A stretch of 64,000 bases of DNA, from NCBI GenBank assembly GCA_964550025.1, contig CAZJYI010000014.1:52391-116390 (forward strand), read 5' to 3'. Below are positions 9,301-16,619 of the stretch, one piece after another (positions within the stretch are counted from its first letter, which is position 1; every line of letters starts with the position of its first letter). Made by a program: the position numbers and the translations under genes. The notes under the pieces were generated by a model that was not told where the DNA came from, did no database searches, and saw nothing but the letters and a program-made list of their open reading frames with translations. The stretch is from CAZJYI01 sp964550025 (GTDB lineage: Bacteria; Verrucomicrobiota; Kiritimatiellia; UBA8416; CAYOBW01).

Positions 9301-10504
9301 GGTTGCTCACTACACTGCCATCGCCAAAACTCCAGTAGCTCCCCGTTGTCCTTCCGTCCACCCACGCATTGAACTCCGCTTCAAACCCCTCTGCCATTGT
9401 GTTGTATCTGGTCTCGATCGCGACGGCCAGAGGCCCTGTGACCGCACCGGGCACGAGCTCGTCGCACCCCATTGACGGGGGATCGACCCAGGCCTCCCCA
9501 TCGATATCCGTGCCCATCGCGAGCGCCGTACTGCCCGCACCGATGCAGGGCGAACCGGCGCTCAGATGAGCGTGGCCGCTCAGATTCGGTGCGGCCATGA
9601 TATTGCCGTCACCGGGCGGCAGAGGTTTCGAACAGCAATAGCTCAGCGACCCCTTGTGCCAATTGGCGTCAACAGCGGCGGCGTTATCCCACACGATGCA
9701 GTTGGCCAATGAGCCAGCATGCGATATGTACGATCCGCCGCCCTGATCGGCCGTGTTGCCGGTGACCGTGCAGTTGTTCAAGAAGCTGTTATACGCACCG
9801 CCTCCGCTCACCGCCGAATTGCCTGTCATGGCGCACCCCCGGAGCCGGCCATGATACGAGGCACCGCCGCGGCCGGTCGCGCCGTTGTTCATCAGCAAGC
9901 AGTTCACGGCTGTCGAGAATGCGACCCCCCCTCCGTCCACCGCAAGATTGCCTGCAAATGTGCACCGTGTCAGGCTTCCGCCATACCCATACGCCCCTCC
10001 GCCCTGCACAGCGGTGTTGCCTGCGAATGTGCAATTACTGACGGAGCCGCCGCTCTCGCACCAGGCGCCGCCACCACATCGTTCCGTCTGGTAGTCACCC
10101 GCTGCCCGCGTGTGACCGTTCGTGAGACAGAAGCCGCTCAGCAGTGAGCCGGCCCCCACGTAAACGCACCTCACGGCCCTGTCGCCGAGAGGGCCTCTTC
10201 CTTCGATGCGGGTCACATCCGGTCCATGGAGGCTCAACAGTCGGACCGCGTTCGTCAGCGCAACTCGGTTCGTCATGATCCCGTGAACGGCGCGGCCGCC
10301 GGCGGCATACACACCGTCGCCCACCAGCACCCGATCACCGGGCGACGCCGCGTCTACCGAGTCCTGGATCGCCGTCGCTGCCGTGGCCCAGTTGGTGTAG
10401 GGCGGCGTGGCATTGGTCGAGGTGATGTCAACGTAGTGGGTGTCGGCAAAGCAGAGGGCACAACTGAAACCCAGTACTACGGAAGTCGTGCGAAGAGGGC
10501 TCAT
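6317..10504 (-). CDS. Secreted three-module parallel beta-helix/PKD protein with dockerin-like C-terminus
   Basis: A 1395-residue exported protein with signal peptide MSPLRTTSVVLGFSCALCFA. Three modules each open with H-Y-V-(D/N) and W-x-(T/A)-A-A-T-x-I-Q, carry V-N/H-G-P-D-V/T and G-F-x-L/V-T-N-G-H-T motifs, then stack 20-25-residue coils of the pattern N-C-x-x-x-G-N-x-A-x-x-G-G-G. This is a right-handed pectin-lyase-like helix. Two PKD-like domains (F-G-D-G plus V-W-S / A-W-S) separate the modules. The last module ends D-M-G-A-Y-E-F, typical of choice-of-anchor Q. The final 45 residues (D-C-D-G-D-G-K-I ... G-D-L-N-L-D-G-V-V) hold two calcium-loop-like repeats as in dockerins. Function unknown; probably an adhesin or polysaccharide-binding/degrading surface protein. 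No Shine-Dalgarno sequence; start chosen from the promoter spacing. Paralogue of the plus-strand gene at 16620. Confidence 0.85.
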   Translation of the reverse strand: MSPLRTTSVVLGFSCALCFADTHYVDITSTNATPPYTNWATAATAIQDSVDAASPGDRVLVGDGVYAAGGRAVHGIMTNRVALTNAVRLLSLHGPDVTRIEGRGPLGDRAVRCVYVGAGSLLSGFCLTNGHTRAAGDYQTERCGGGAWCESGGSVSNCTFAGNTAVQGGGAYGYGGSLTRCTFAGNLAVDGGGVAFSTAVNCLLMNNGATGRGGASYHGRLRGCAMTGNSAVSGGGAYNSFLNNCTVTGNTADQGGGSYISHAGSLANCIVWDNAAAVDANWHKGSLSYCCSKPLPPGDGNIMAAPNLSGHAHLSAGSPCIGAGSTALAMGTDIDGEAWVDPPSMGCDELVPGAVTGPLAVAIETRYNTMAEGFEAEFNAWVDGRTTGSYWSFGDGSVVSNRPAVTHVWSGVGRYDVVFTAFNESQSDGVSATVTVTVVTQPMHYVDVAGINPVPPFVSWQTAATSIQEAIDQADIPGALVLVAEGTYESGGRMASDGTVARVILHQPVIVCSANGPDTTTIKGAGPIGSAAVRGAYVGRRATLVGFTVTNGHTQSWGQGGGVRCAPGGEVRNCTIVGNTAHGDGGGGRGGRFVNCTLAGNDAFSDAGGGLYAAVGVNCRLYGNVVDNVGGGAYGSSLYNCVVRGNSAEQYGGGAAGSALYNCTLTGNNANKGGGGVGQCAVINSIVWYNSATLDANWLDAQFSYSCTVPPPPGPGNISMDPLLASASHLSASSPCVGQGSEVYATGSDIDGDPWSDPPSMGCDEVTADPANGALTVAIEGEANIAVGALLRLVGCIDGETSGSRWTFGDGTAVGNRPYVAYAWSSPGVYTVVLTAFNQTHPAGVSASSSVSVVEAPVHYVNRDGTNPVPPFASWAAAATNIQNAIDQAGIAGSLVLVTNGVYSGPAKYAHGNTTKNRIVVDQQLTVRSVNGPDVTVIEGSGPVGDNAVRCAYLGQHAVLEGFALTNGHTRAVGGDDGSGGGVWCAAGSMVSNCHLVGNVARFAGGGAMGGTLLDCRLVLNAAQPSGGVGGGGCYRSNLERCVLSRNSALSGGGCRNSVLRNCLLVDNMADYGGGSSDGTLYNCTLAGNVAAQGGGSFLSTLRHCVAYYNTATTAYDNVYLADGYRCDYSCTTPLPPGTNNITAVPRFRDADAGDYRLSAFSPCVDAGVSEDWMSGAIDLEANPRLFNGAVDMGAYEFTMNSRADCLLRGAWIPGAGRMNTHLFSAEFLPTNAPYAADVRTASAIPSSAADWMLLELRKTNDMSVVASKSALLTAEGKMLNADGGEDIRLECSPGHYYLVTKHRNHLAAMSAHPIAYTNPIVSYDFTTGPDKYMGGTNACVELEPGAWGMVAGDCDGDGKITRVDGRIVQDQIGMTGYLSGDLNLDGVVTDQDLP

Positions 10505-10511
10505 GGGCACC

Positions 10512-10540
10512 ATGCTATTCGACCAGGAGAGCGGAGTCAA
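10512..10540 (-). promoter_or_regulatory. Promoter of the three-module beta-helix gene, probably leaderless
   Basis: On the minus strand TTGACT (10540-10535) is followed by a 17-bp spacer and TAGCAT (10517-10512). The ATG at 10504 begins 8 bases past the -10 box, where the transcript would be expected to begin. There is no Shine-Dalgarno sequence. An earlier in-frame ATG at 10513 overlaps the -10 box and is therefore unlikely to be transcribed. Confidence 0.55.
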
Positions 10541-10619
10541 CGACCTTGGGGACACACCCAGAACGGCACCCCACGTGTCCTGCGGAGTAAACGGTACCAG
10601 TGACGCGACTGGCCGCTGC

Positions 10620-11384
10620 TCACCCCATCCGCTCCAGTTCCTGCCGCATCCAGCCGGGGCGGTTGGTGGTGAGGTAGGTGATCCCGCAGTCCCGCAGGCG
10701 CAAGGCCTCCTGGATGTCGTCCACGGTCCAGACGTTGAGCTCCTTGCCTTCGCCGGTAACGGCACGCACGAAATCGGCGTCGATCCGTTCGCTGCGCGCG
10801 CAGCCGACGCCGTCCGCACCGACGGCGTGCAGAACGGACAGGATCTCCGCGGAGGACACGACGTCTTCCGTCAACCAGTGTGTCTTCACGTCGGGCATCA
10901 ATGCCTTTGACGCGGCGATCACCTCCCGGCTGAATGCCATGACCGTCACCTGGGGCGGAGCGACGGTCTGCACCTCGTCCAGTGCCGCCTTGATCGGCGC
11001 CATCGTGTCGTGACCTGACTTGACTTCGATGAACAACTTCTTGCCTTCCTGCACGAAACGGGCCACTTCCTGCAGCGTGGGAATGCGTTGCCCCATCCAG
11101 CGGGGACTGAACGTCATCCCAACGTCCAGTCGCTTCAGCTCCTCGCACGTGCACTCGGCGATCCTGCGGTCGACGCCGGCCATGCGCCCCGTTCCTTCGT
11201 CGTGGTGGCAGACGACATGACCGTCGGCGGAAAGGCGGAAATCGCCCTCTACCCCGTCGGCACCGTCATCCCACGCGGTGCGAAACGCCGCGAGCGTGTT
11301 TTCGGGCGCCACGTACGACGCGCCGCGGTGCGCAATGATCTTGAACGCCTGCTGCGCCGCTGGTTGCCAGACCACCTCTTCCAT
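10620..11384 (-). CDS. Glycerophosphodiester phosphodiesterase family protein
   Basis: A 254-residue TIM-barrel enzyme of the GDPD family, which hydrolyses glycerophosphodiesters to glycerol-3-phosphate and an alcohol. The catalytic H-R-G (H19) is followed by P-E-N-T, then E-G-D-F-R-L-S-x-D-G-H-x-V-C-H-H-D, which supplies the metal ligands and second catalytic His. Further strands I-P-T-L-Q-E-V, F-I-E-V-K and a C-terminal L-N-V-W-T-V-D match the barrel. The N-terminal extension upstream of M-E-E-V-V-W is rejected because that ATG has GGAGG and AAGGGG just ahead of it. No signal peptide, so it is probably cytoplasmic. Confidence 0.9.
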   Translation of the reverse strand: MEEVVWQPAAQQAFKIIAHRGASYVAPENTLAAFRTAWDDGADGVEGDFRLSADGHVVCHHDEGTGRMAGVDRRIAECTCEELKRLDVGMTFSPRWMGQRIPTLQEVARFVQEGKKLFIEVKSGHDTMAPIKAALDEVQTVAPPQVTVMAFSREVIAASKALMPDVKTHWLTEDVVSSAEILSVLHAVGADGVGCARSERIDADFVRAVTGEGKELNVWTVDDIQEALRLRDCGITYLTTNRPGWMRQELERMG

Positions 11385-11445
11385 TCCCCTTCTCGCCCTC
11401 CGCGACCTTCTGCCTGTCCTGTCTCCCGTTCCGTTGGACCGAACG

Positions 11446-11510
11446 GAGTTCGGCCCCACAGGTCACCGGCTGAAAGCCGGCGCTACTGCCTGCCGTGCCT
11501 GGACGTTGGA
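11446..11510. repeat. Paired short palindromes of a likely dispersed intergenic repeat
   Basis: Two hairpins sit in tandem between the gene ends: CCGAAC-gga-GTTCGG and, about 15 bp on, CCGGCT-gaa-AGCCGG, followed by a TTGGATGTTGGGCGTTG stretch. There is no T-tract, so these are not plain intrinsic terminators. A TTGGA-rich stretch also occurs near 27150-27190. Confidence 0.4.
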
Positions 11511-11529
11511 TGTTGGGCGTTGCCGCCGT

Positions 11530-14500
11530 CTACGGCGACAGTGTCGCGTTCGCCGTCTCCAGCTCCGCCACGGTGAACTTGACGCTCTTTGGGCTCCCTT
11601 TCACCGTCGCGGTGTATTCGCCGGGGCGCAACCCCGATATCTTGACAACTCCCTGCTTGTCGGTCTTGTTGCTGAAAAAGCCCTGCCCGGGCATCATGCC
11701 TGCGTACTCGCTGTCCTGCAGGCGAATCACCTCTTTGCCGGCGGCATCCTTCAGCGCGACTATATGTCCCTCGATTCCCTTTCCCTCTGCATCCGTGACG
11801 GTGATTTCGACATCGCCCGAGGGAACCAGTTCGAAGGTCAGGGTCGCTGCCTTCTCAATCGTCACACGGCGCGCCTCGACGGCATAGTCCTGCATGCAGG
11901 CAAACAGGGTGTACTGACCGGCGGCCAGTTTCGGTTGCATCGAGAACGCCCCCCCGGCATCCGCCATGGCGAAGCCGACCACATTGTCGTCCTTTGTGGC
12001 CGCCATGACCATCGCCTGTGCCGCCGGCTTGCCGTCGGCGAACCGGATTGTGCCGCACACGTCGACGCCTTCGCCTATCTCGATGTCCTTCGTCTGTGCC
12101 CCCTCGCCCAGCTCGACATTCCCCTGCTGCATGGCGCCGCTCTCGTGGTAGACGTTCAGCTTGTACTTGCCCGGCTCCAGCCCCTCGATGCGGTAGGCCC
12201 CTTCCTCGTCAGTCGTCCCGAACTTGCGCAGAATCTGCGCCTCGATCATCGACGCGCCTTCGCGCATCAACATGACCTGCGCCTCCACCGCCGGGCTGCC
12301 GTCGGCGAGCTTCACCTTACCGCTCAAAACGCCGTCCGGAACCTTGATTGCAAGCTTCCGCGCGCCTTCCTTCACTTCGACGAAACCGCTCAGCATGCCG
12401 AAGAAGGCCGTGACTTCCGACTCCTCGTCGCCGTCGCGTTCGAGTTGGATCCAGAACACGTGTCGCCCCGCGGCCAGGCCCTCTTCAAACGTGAACTTCC
12501 CCTCATCGTCCAGCTTCTGGCCCTCGTCGCCCATACCTGCCATCGACATGAAGGCGCCCTGGAGGGACGTCATGTCGTCCGAATCCGGCAGCTTCGCCAG
12601 CCGGATCGTCCCGGGCCCAATCGGTTTGCCCGCCTTCGTGACGCTCCCGCTCACGGTCTCGCCCCGCTTTTCGGGCTTACCGCCGATCGTGACCTCGGCC
12701 GTCTCTCCGGCCTTGACCGACACGCTGGCCTGGCGCTGCCGCATGCCGCCGTCTCCTCCGCGGATGCTGAAGCACATGACCATGTAGTCACCCGGAAGCA
12801 CGTCCTCGATGGTGAACGCCCCTTCCGAATCGGTCTGCGCATTGTACTGCCCCATGGGGTTGCGCGGGCTGTACATCATCACCTGCGTCTCACTCACAGG
12901 CGAACCGTCGCCGAGAAGGACCTTACCCTTGACGCAGCCCAGCTTCTCCAGCTCGATCTTCACGGTGTTCGGCTTGCCCTCGCGCACGCGCAGCTTCTCC
13001 GTGGCTACGGGGTGCTCGGCCTCAGCCGTCCGATACACGGAAACTTGCACAACCCCTGCCGGGGCGCCGTCCAGGGCGAACGATCCATCGGCACCCGTCT
13101 TCTCTCCCTCCTCATCGTCGTCAACACCGGATGGAACAGAGAAGATGCCACGCTGCCCTTGGCTCAATCGCACTACGGCGCCGGCAAGCGGCTTGCCCGT
13201 TGCCTTGTCGATCACTTGTCCCGTGATGGTGTGGCCCTTCGTCATCTGCAGCACGATGGGTTGCGCAACGGGGTCCGCCACCGCCGAGAAGTCCGCCACC
13301 GCCGTGGCGGGAAGATGCGGAGCCAGGTTGGCCTGTAGCTGGTACTTGTTCCCCTCGCGCACGGTCACCTGGAACATGCCGTCCTTGCCGCTCTTCAGAC
13401 CGTCGTCCTCGTCGGGCCGCCCGTAGTACGTGACCCGTCCGGAGTCGGTTTTCGTGCAGACGATCGACGCGCCCTCGAGCGGTTTTCCATCCGGTGTCTT
13501 GACGACCCCGGAGAGTTTCAGCCGCGCACCGAGGATGACCATCAGCTCATCCGTTCCCGCGGCGACATCGGACATGGAAGACTCCGATTCGCGCGTATTC
13601 TCCTCGCGGAACGTCAGGTCGTACGTCCCCTCGCTGAGACCGCCCACGGAAAAGGCGCCGTCGTCCGCCACCTTGATCGTCTTGTAGACCCGCTTGTCGC
13701 CGCGAGCGCCCTTGGGACCGTTGACCTGCACCTGGAAGTTCGTCGCCCCGCTGCCGTCCGCCTCATTCACACTGCCGCTAATGGACAACCCTTTCTCGAG
13801 CGTCACGACCAGCGTCTCGCGGGCGGCGCCGGGGATGGCAACTTCCTTTTGCGTTCGCAGCCAGTCGTCATGGCGGAGATCCAGTTCATATTCCCCTACC
13901 GCCATGTTTTTCAGTTCGAAAGTGCCGTCCGCCTTCGACCGGCCGTGCAAGTAGCGACGAAACCTATCGTCTTCCTTCTCGCGCTTCGGCTGCCCCGACA
14001 CCTGCACGTTCTGAACGGGCTTCCCGTCGGGGTCGACCACTTTACCCTTCAGCATGTAGGCGCGGTTCACCATTACAATCTCGTGCTCCTCCCCGGCCTC
14101 GGGCACGGTCACTTCCGTCTCGGGAGCCGTGATACCCTCTCCCGTGACCTTGATGCCGTACTCTCCCGCGGCGATCCGCGACAGCACAACCGTCCCGTTG
14201 GTCACGGGATAGGAGCGCGACGTGCTCGAACTGTAGACGCCCATCCTGGAGCTGCGCTCGCGCTTCACCGTTGTTTCGACGGTGATCTTGTCGGGAATCA
14301 ACACGTCGCCCTGGGCGGGCTGGAGTCGGAGAAACAGCTTGCCCGTGCGCGCGACCTTGAGCGTACACGTCGCGGGCTTGCCGGCTTTGCAGGTCACGTA
14401 CGTGCGCTCACCCGGTGCGCTTGCATATTCCCCACCCGAGACCGTGATGTGCTGGCGCCCTTCGCTCAGCCCGGTCAACATGAACCTGCCTTCGGCGTCC

Positions 14501-15192
14501 GTGGTTGCCCGCGTACCCCCCACCGACACCCTGATCCCGCCAACGGGCCCCTCCGGCCCCGTGACCGTTCCCTTGATCGAGCACCCCGGTTTGAGCTGCA
14601 ATTCCAGGTAGGCGAAATCCTCCGTGACCTCGATTTTGCTCTTCTCCGGCGCGTGGTCTGGTGATTTCGTCGTGCATCGGTACTGGCCGTGATTCAGGCC
14701 TGACACGGTGAACGCCCCTTCCGCGTCCGTCAGGACATTGGTGACCGTCACGTAATGAGTACAGCGGTAGGGTCTCAGCCGCCGCTCGATCATGACACTC
14801 ACGCCCTTCAGCGGGTCCCCCCCCGCGTCTTTCAGCGCACCGCAGATCTCGCCCGTCTTCTTCAGCGTCAGGACGCCGATATCCGTATCCTCGTCGACGT
14901 GCGTGTACCCGTCATAGACAAGCCCGGCCGCATCCATCACGATGAACATGTAGTCACGTTTCTGCGGCGCCAACTCTATGCGAAAGGCCCCTTTCTCGTC
15001 TGTCTTCGTCGTGCGAACAAAATCATCCGGCTCCGCTGCGTCCCGGTTTCCGTGATGTTCAACCTGAATGGTCATGCCGGCGGCCGGTTTCCCCGCTTCG
15101 TCGTCGATGATCCGCCCTTTGACCGTGAACGCACTGCTCGCGCCGGCAAGGGCCAGCCCCGCGCCGACCAGGACAATGATCTGCTTCTTCAA
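11530..15192 (-). CDS. Large exported protein built of carboxypeptidase-regulatory-like Ig domains
   Basis: About 1220 residues with signal peptide LKKQIIVLVGAGLALAGASS. The rest is a chain of a dozen or more 80-100-residue beta-sandwich repeats with the signature (V/L)-x-G-x-V-x-(D/A)-x-x-G-x-P-(L/V)-x-G-(A/V)-x-V followed by T-D-x-x-G-x-F-x-(L/I)-x-x-L-x-x-G-x-Y, typical of carboxypeptidase-D regulatory-like domains. There is no catalytic domain. Such chains act as stalks or binding surfaces on secreted proteins. AGGAGG lies 6 bases before TTG 15192 and 3 before GTG 15195. I chose TTG for the better spacing; either gives the same signal peptide. Function unknown. Confidence 0.8.
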   Translation of the reverse strand: MKKQIIVLVGAGLALAGASSAFTVKGRIIDDEAGKPAAGMTIQVEHHGNRDAAEPDDFVRTTKTDEKGAFRIELAPQKRDYMFIVMDAAGLVYDGYTHVDEDTDIGVLTLKKTGEICGALKDAGGDPLKGVSVMIERRLRPYRCTHYVTVTNVLTDAEGAFTVSGLNHGQYRCTTKSPDHAPEKSKIEVTEDFAYLELQLKPGCSIKGTVTGPEGPVGGIRVSVGGTRATTDAEGRFMLTGLSEGRQHITVSGGEYASAPGERTYVTCKAGKPATCTLKVARTGKLFLRLQPAQGDVLIPDKITVETTVKRERSSRMGVYSSSTSRSYPVTNGTVVLSRIAAGEYGIKVTGEGITAPETEVTVPEAGEEHEIVMVNRAYMLKGKVVDPDGKPVQNVQVSGQPKREKEDDRFRRYLHGRSKADGTFELKNMAVGEYELDLRHDDWLRTQKEVAIPGAARETLVVTLEKGLSISGSVNEADGSGATNFQVQVNGPKGARGDKRVYKTIKVADDGAFSVGGLSEGTYDLTFREENTRESESSMSDVAAGTDELMVILGARLKLSGVVKTPDGKPLEGASIVCTKTDSGRVTYYGRPDEDDGLKSGKDGMFQVTVREGNKYQLQANLAPHLPATAVADFSAVADPVAQPIVLQMTKGHTITGQVIDKATGKPLAGAVVRLSQGQRGIFSVPSGVDDDEEGEKTGADGSFALDGAPAGVVQVSVYRTAEAEHPVATEKLRVREGKPNTVKIELEKLGCVKGKVLLGDGSPVSETQVMMYSPRNPMGQYNAQTDSEGAFTIEDVLPGDYMVMCFSIRGGDGGMRQRQASVSVKAGETAEVTIGGKPEKRGETVSGSVTKAGKPIGPGTIRLAKLPDSDDMTSLQGAFMSMAGMGDEGQKLDDEGKFTFEEGLAAGRHVFWIQLERDGDEESEVTAFFGMLSGFVEVKEGARKLAIKVPDGVLSGKVKLADGSPAVEAQVMLMREGASMIEAQILRKFGTTDEEGAYRIEGLEPGKYKLNVYHESGAMQQGNVELGEGAQTKDIEIGEGVDVCGTIRFADGKPAAQAMVMAATKDDNVVGFAMADAGGAFSMQPKLAAGQYTLFACMQDYAVEARRVTIEKAATLTFELVPSGDVEITVTDAEGKGIEGHIVALKDAAGKEVIRLQDSEYAGMMPGQGFFSNKTDKQGVVKISGLRPGEYTATVKGSPKSVKFTVAELETANATLSP

Positions 15193-15524
15193 CACGCACC
15201 TCCTCTTCTGCACCCAGCACAACGTCTCCACGGACACAGGGGTCTGATATCAGGACTTGGAAACCCCCACTGTCCGTGCGCGAGTGGTCAGTTATCAGTC
15301 ATCAGTGATCCGTCACGAGCAGTCAGTACCACGCAGGTCTTCCCGGAAACACAGAGGTCCCCGTGTACCGCGAAATCACACCGGTCACCGATCACTGATC
15401 ACTGATCACTGGTCACTGGTCACTGATGACTGATCACTGATGACTGATCACTGGTCTGCGCAACCCGTTCTATCCGCAGCAAGACGCCGCGACCGGAACG
15501 GGCGCGGCATCCGGCATGCAGTCC
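15193..15524. other. Intergenic gap containing a heptamer tandem repeat
   Basis: A 332-bp gap between two minus-strand genes. The left part carries only the Shine-Dalgarno sequence of the large gene downstream. From about 15285 onward there are scattered CAGT/ATCA heptamers, becoming a regular tandem array at 15383-15459. No coding frame is supported. Confidence 0.5.
15383..15459. repeat. Tandem heptamer repeat (G-R-T-S-A-C-T type)
   Basis: About eleven units of 7 bp, variants of GATCACT (GATCACT, GGTCACT, GATGACT), run without a break. Degenerate relatives are seen at 15285-15320, at 38035-38098 and inside the hybrid kinase gene at 51158-51258. The units are too short, and without spacers, to be CRISPR. 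They resemble the short tandemly repeated heptamers described in cyanobacteria in style, not in sequence. Confidence 0.8.
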
Positions 15525-16082
15525 CTACTTGCACCGCATCACGGCAATCGAGCCTGTCCAACGCCCCTTTTCGGGGTCGTAGAAACGCTTCTCGATCTCC
15601 CCGATGGGCTTGCCCGACTGCAATTCCAGCGGGATCATCTTGCGCGGACCAACACGAACAACGGCAGGTGCGCGGCCCGTACTGGACTTCGCCTCCGCCA
15701 TTTCCTCGTCCGACAGGGTCACCAGGATAACGTGGTGGCACTGCCTGCCGGTGCCGTGTCGCAGGATATACGGCTTGTCGCCGGCGGCGACGAGGAGTTT
15801 GCCAAGGAGTTCGGTACGCGACTGCTGATCACCCTTCTTTGCTCCCAACACCCGGTTGAGAGGCACAGCACTGCGCCCGCCTCACCCGTATTTGGTCTTG
15901 GTCTGGCCGATCTGGTCGCGTACGAAACCGTGAACGGCGATCAGTTTCTCGACGCGGGACGTCTTCCCGTCGACGAGCTGACCGGCCTGCTTTGCGACCG
16001 GATCGTCCGACGTGTCGTCCGTGCGGACCACCGTCGGCGCCACCAGCAGCAAACAGGCAATGAAACATGCCAATCTCTTCAT
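15525..16082 (-). CDS. Exported transglutaminase-like protein interrupted by one in-frame TGA
   Basis: GGAGG five bases before ATG 16082 starts a signal peptide (MKRLACFIACLLLVAPTVV). The frame gives 66 residues, meets TGA at 15884-15882, then stays open for 118 more residues to TAA-type termination at 15525. Read through, the two parts join into one transglutaminase-like core: a helix ending F-V-R-D-Q-I, then a region with L-N-R-V-L-G, G-D-Q-Q-S-R-T-E-L-L-x-K-L-L-V-A-A-G (where the family has G-D-C), then H-H-V-I-L-V, the usual catalytic-His region. So homology spans the stop, but the nucleophile Cys appears to be Gln. It may be a pseudogene, a readthrough product or a selenoprotein. A 28-nt hairpin begins at the TGA, and selA/B/D lie about 10 kb away. 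Confidence 0.55.
15857..15884 (-). other. Hairpin beginning at the in-frame TGA (possible SECIS-like element)
   Basis: Read on the minus strand from the TGA, 11 pairs form with a 2-nt bulge on the 5' arm: TGAG pairs with CTCA, GG with CT, GCGCA with TGTGC, leaving a GTGC loop (two of the pairs are G-U). Bacterial SECIS elements are hairpins just downstream of UGA with a G near the start of the loop. Here the loop lies only 10 nt past the TGA, closer than the usual 16 or more, so the assignment is tentative. Confidence 0.3.
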
Positions 16083-16619
16083 GCTACCCTCCACAGCTCA
16101 TACTTTAGGCCAGTATAGGCCCTCGAGCAGACACCCGCAAGCGGATTCGACGCGGCAACGAAATCGGCAATCTGGTTGCGAGGACATCCAGAGGCGGCTG
16201 GGTGGTCCCATGGCCCTGCACAGGCGCGGGTCGTGCTACAGGGGGATGCCCCGTTCCCGAGTAGCGTGGAAATCCGTTCCGCGCAGGCGCATGGGAACGA
16301 GAATGGAGAAGCGAGAACGCAGCGCTCCGATCACGTCTCTTTCTCCCCATTCTCCACTCATGCACACACGCGGAACGGATTTCCGAGCTACGAGAGAGGG
16401 CACCCTGGAACACGGCTTATCCCAGTGCCGTTCCGGGCCAGGCACTCCACGATGCACCCACCGCGTTACCTTCGGCGTAGCGACCTTGCCATCCTTGTGT
16501 CGTTCTGGCAACCTCGCTCTCGTGAGGGTGGCGCTTCGGAATGGCCGCTGCCGGCATCCGCACCCGTTGCCCGAAATAGACGGTCGCCTACTACCGACTC
16601 AATACAGAAAGGACCGCGC
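16083..16619. other. Divergent intergenic region with a large imperfect palindrome
   Basis: A 537-bp region between divergently transcribed exported-protein genes, so it must hold both promoters. The middle is the inverted repeat at 16241-16413. The last 200 bp before the ATG at 16620 has a weak -35/-10 pair (TTGCCC, 16 bp, TACTAC) ending about 40 bp before the start. I see no gene in it. Confidence 0.4.
16241..16413. repeat. Imperfect inverted repeat, MITE- or REP-like
   Basis: The arms at 16261-16285 and 16367-16391 match in about 23 of 25 positions (core GGAAATCCGTTCCGCG). Weaker pairing continues inward (GAGAATGG / CCATTCTC) and outward (GGG..CCC..AG / CT..GGG..CCC). The element is non-coding and would fold into a long hairpin. 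The arms resemble ends of a small non-autonomous mobile element, but I see no target-site duplication. Confidence 0.55.

Noticed and set aside
15383..15459. CRISPR-like array
   Set aside because: The units are 7 bp with no spacers, and no cas genes are present.
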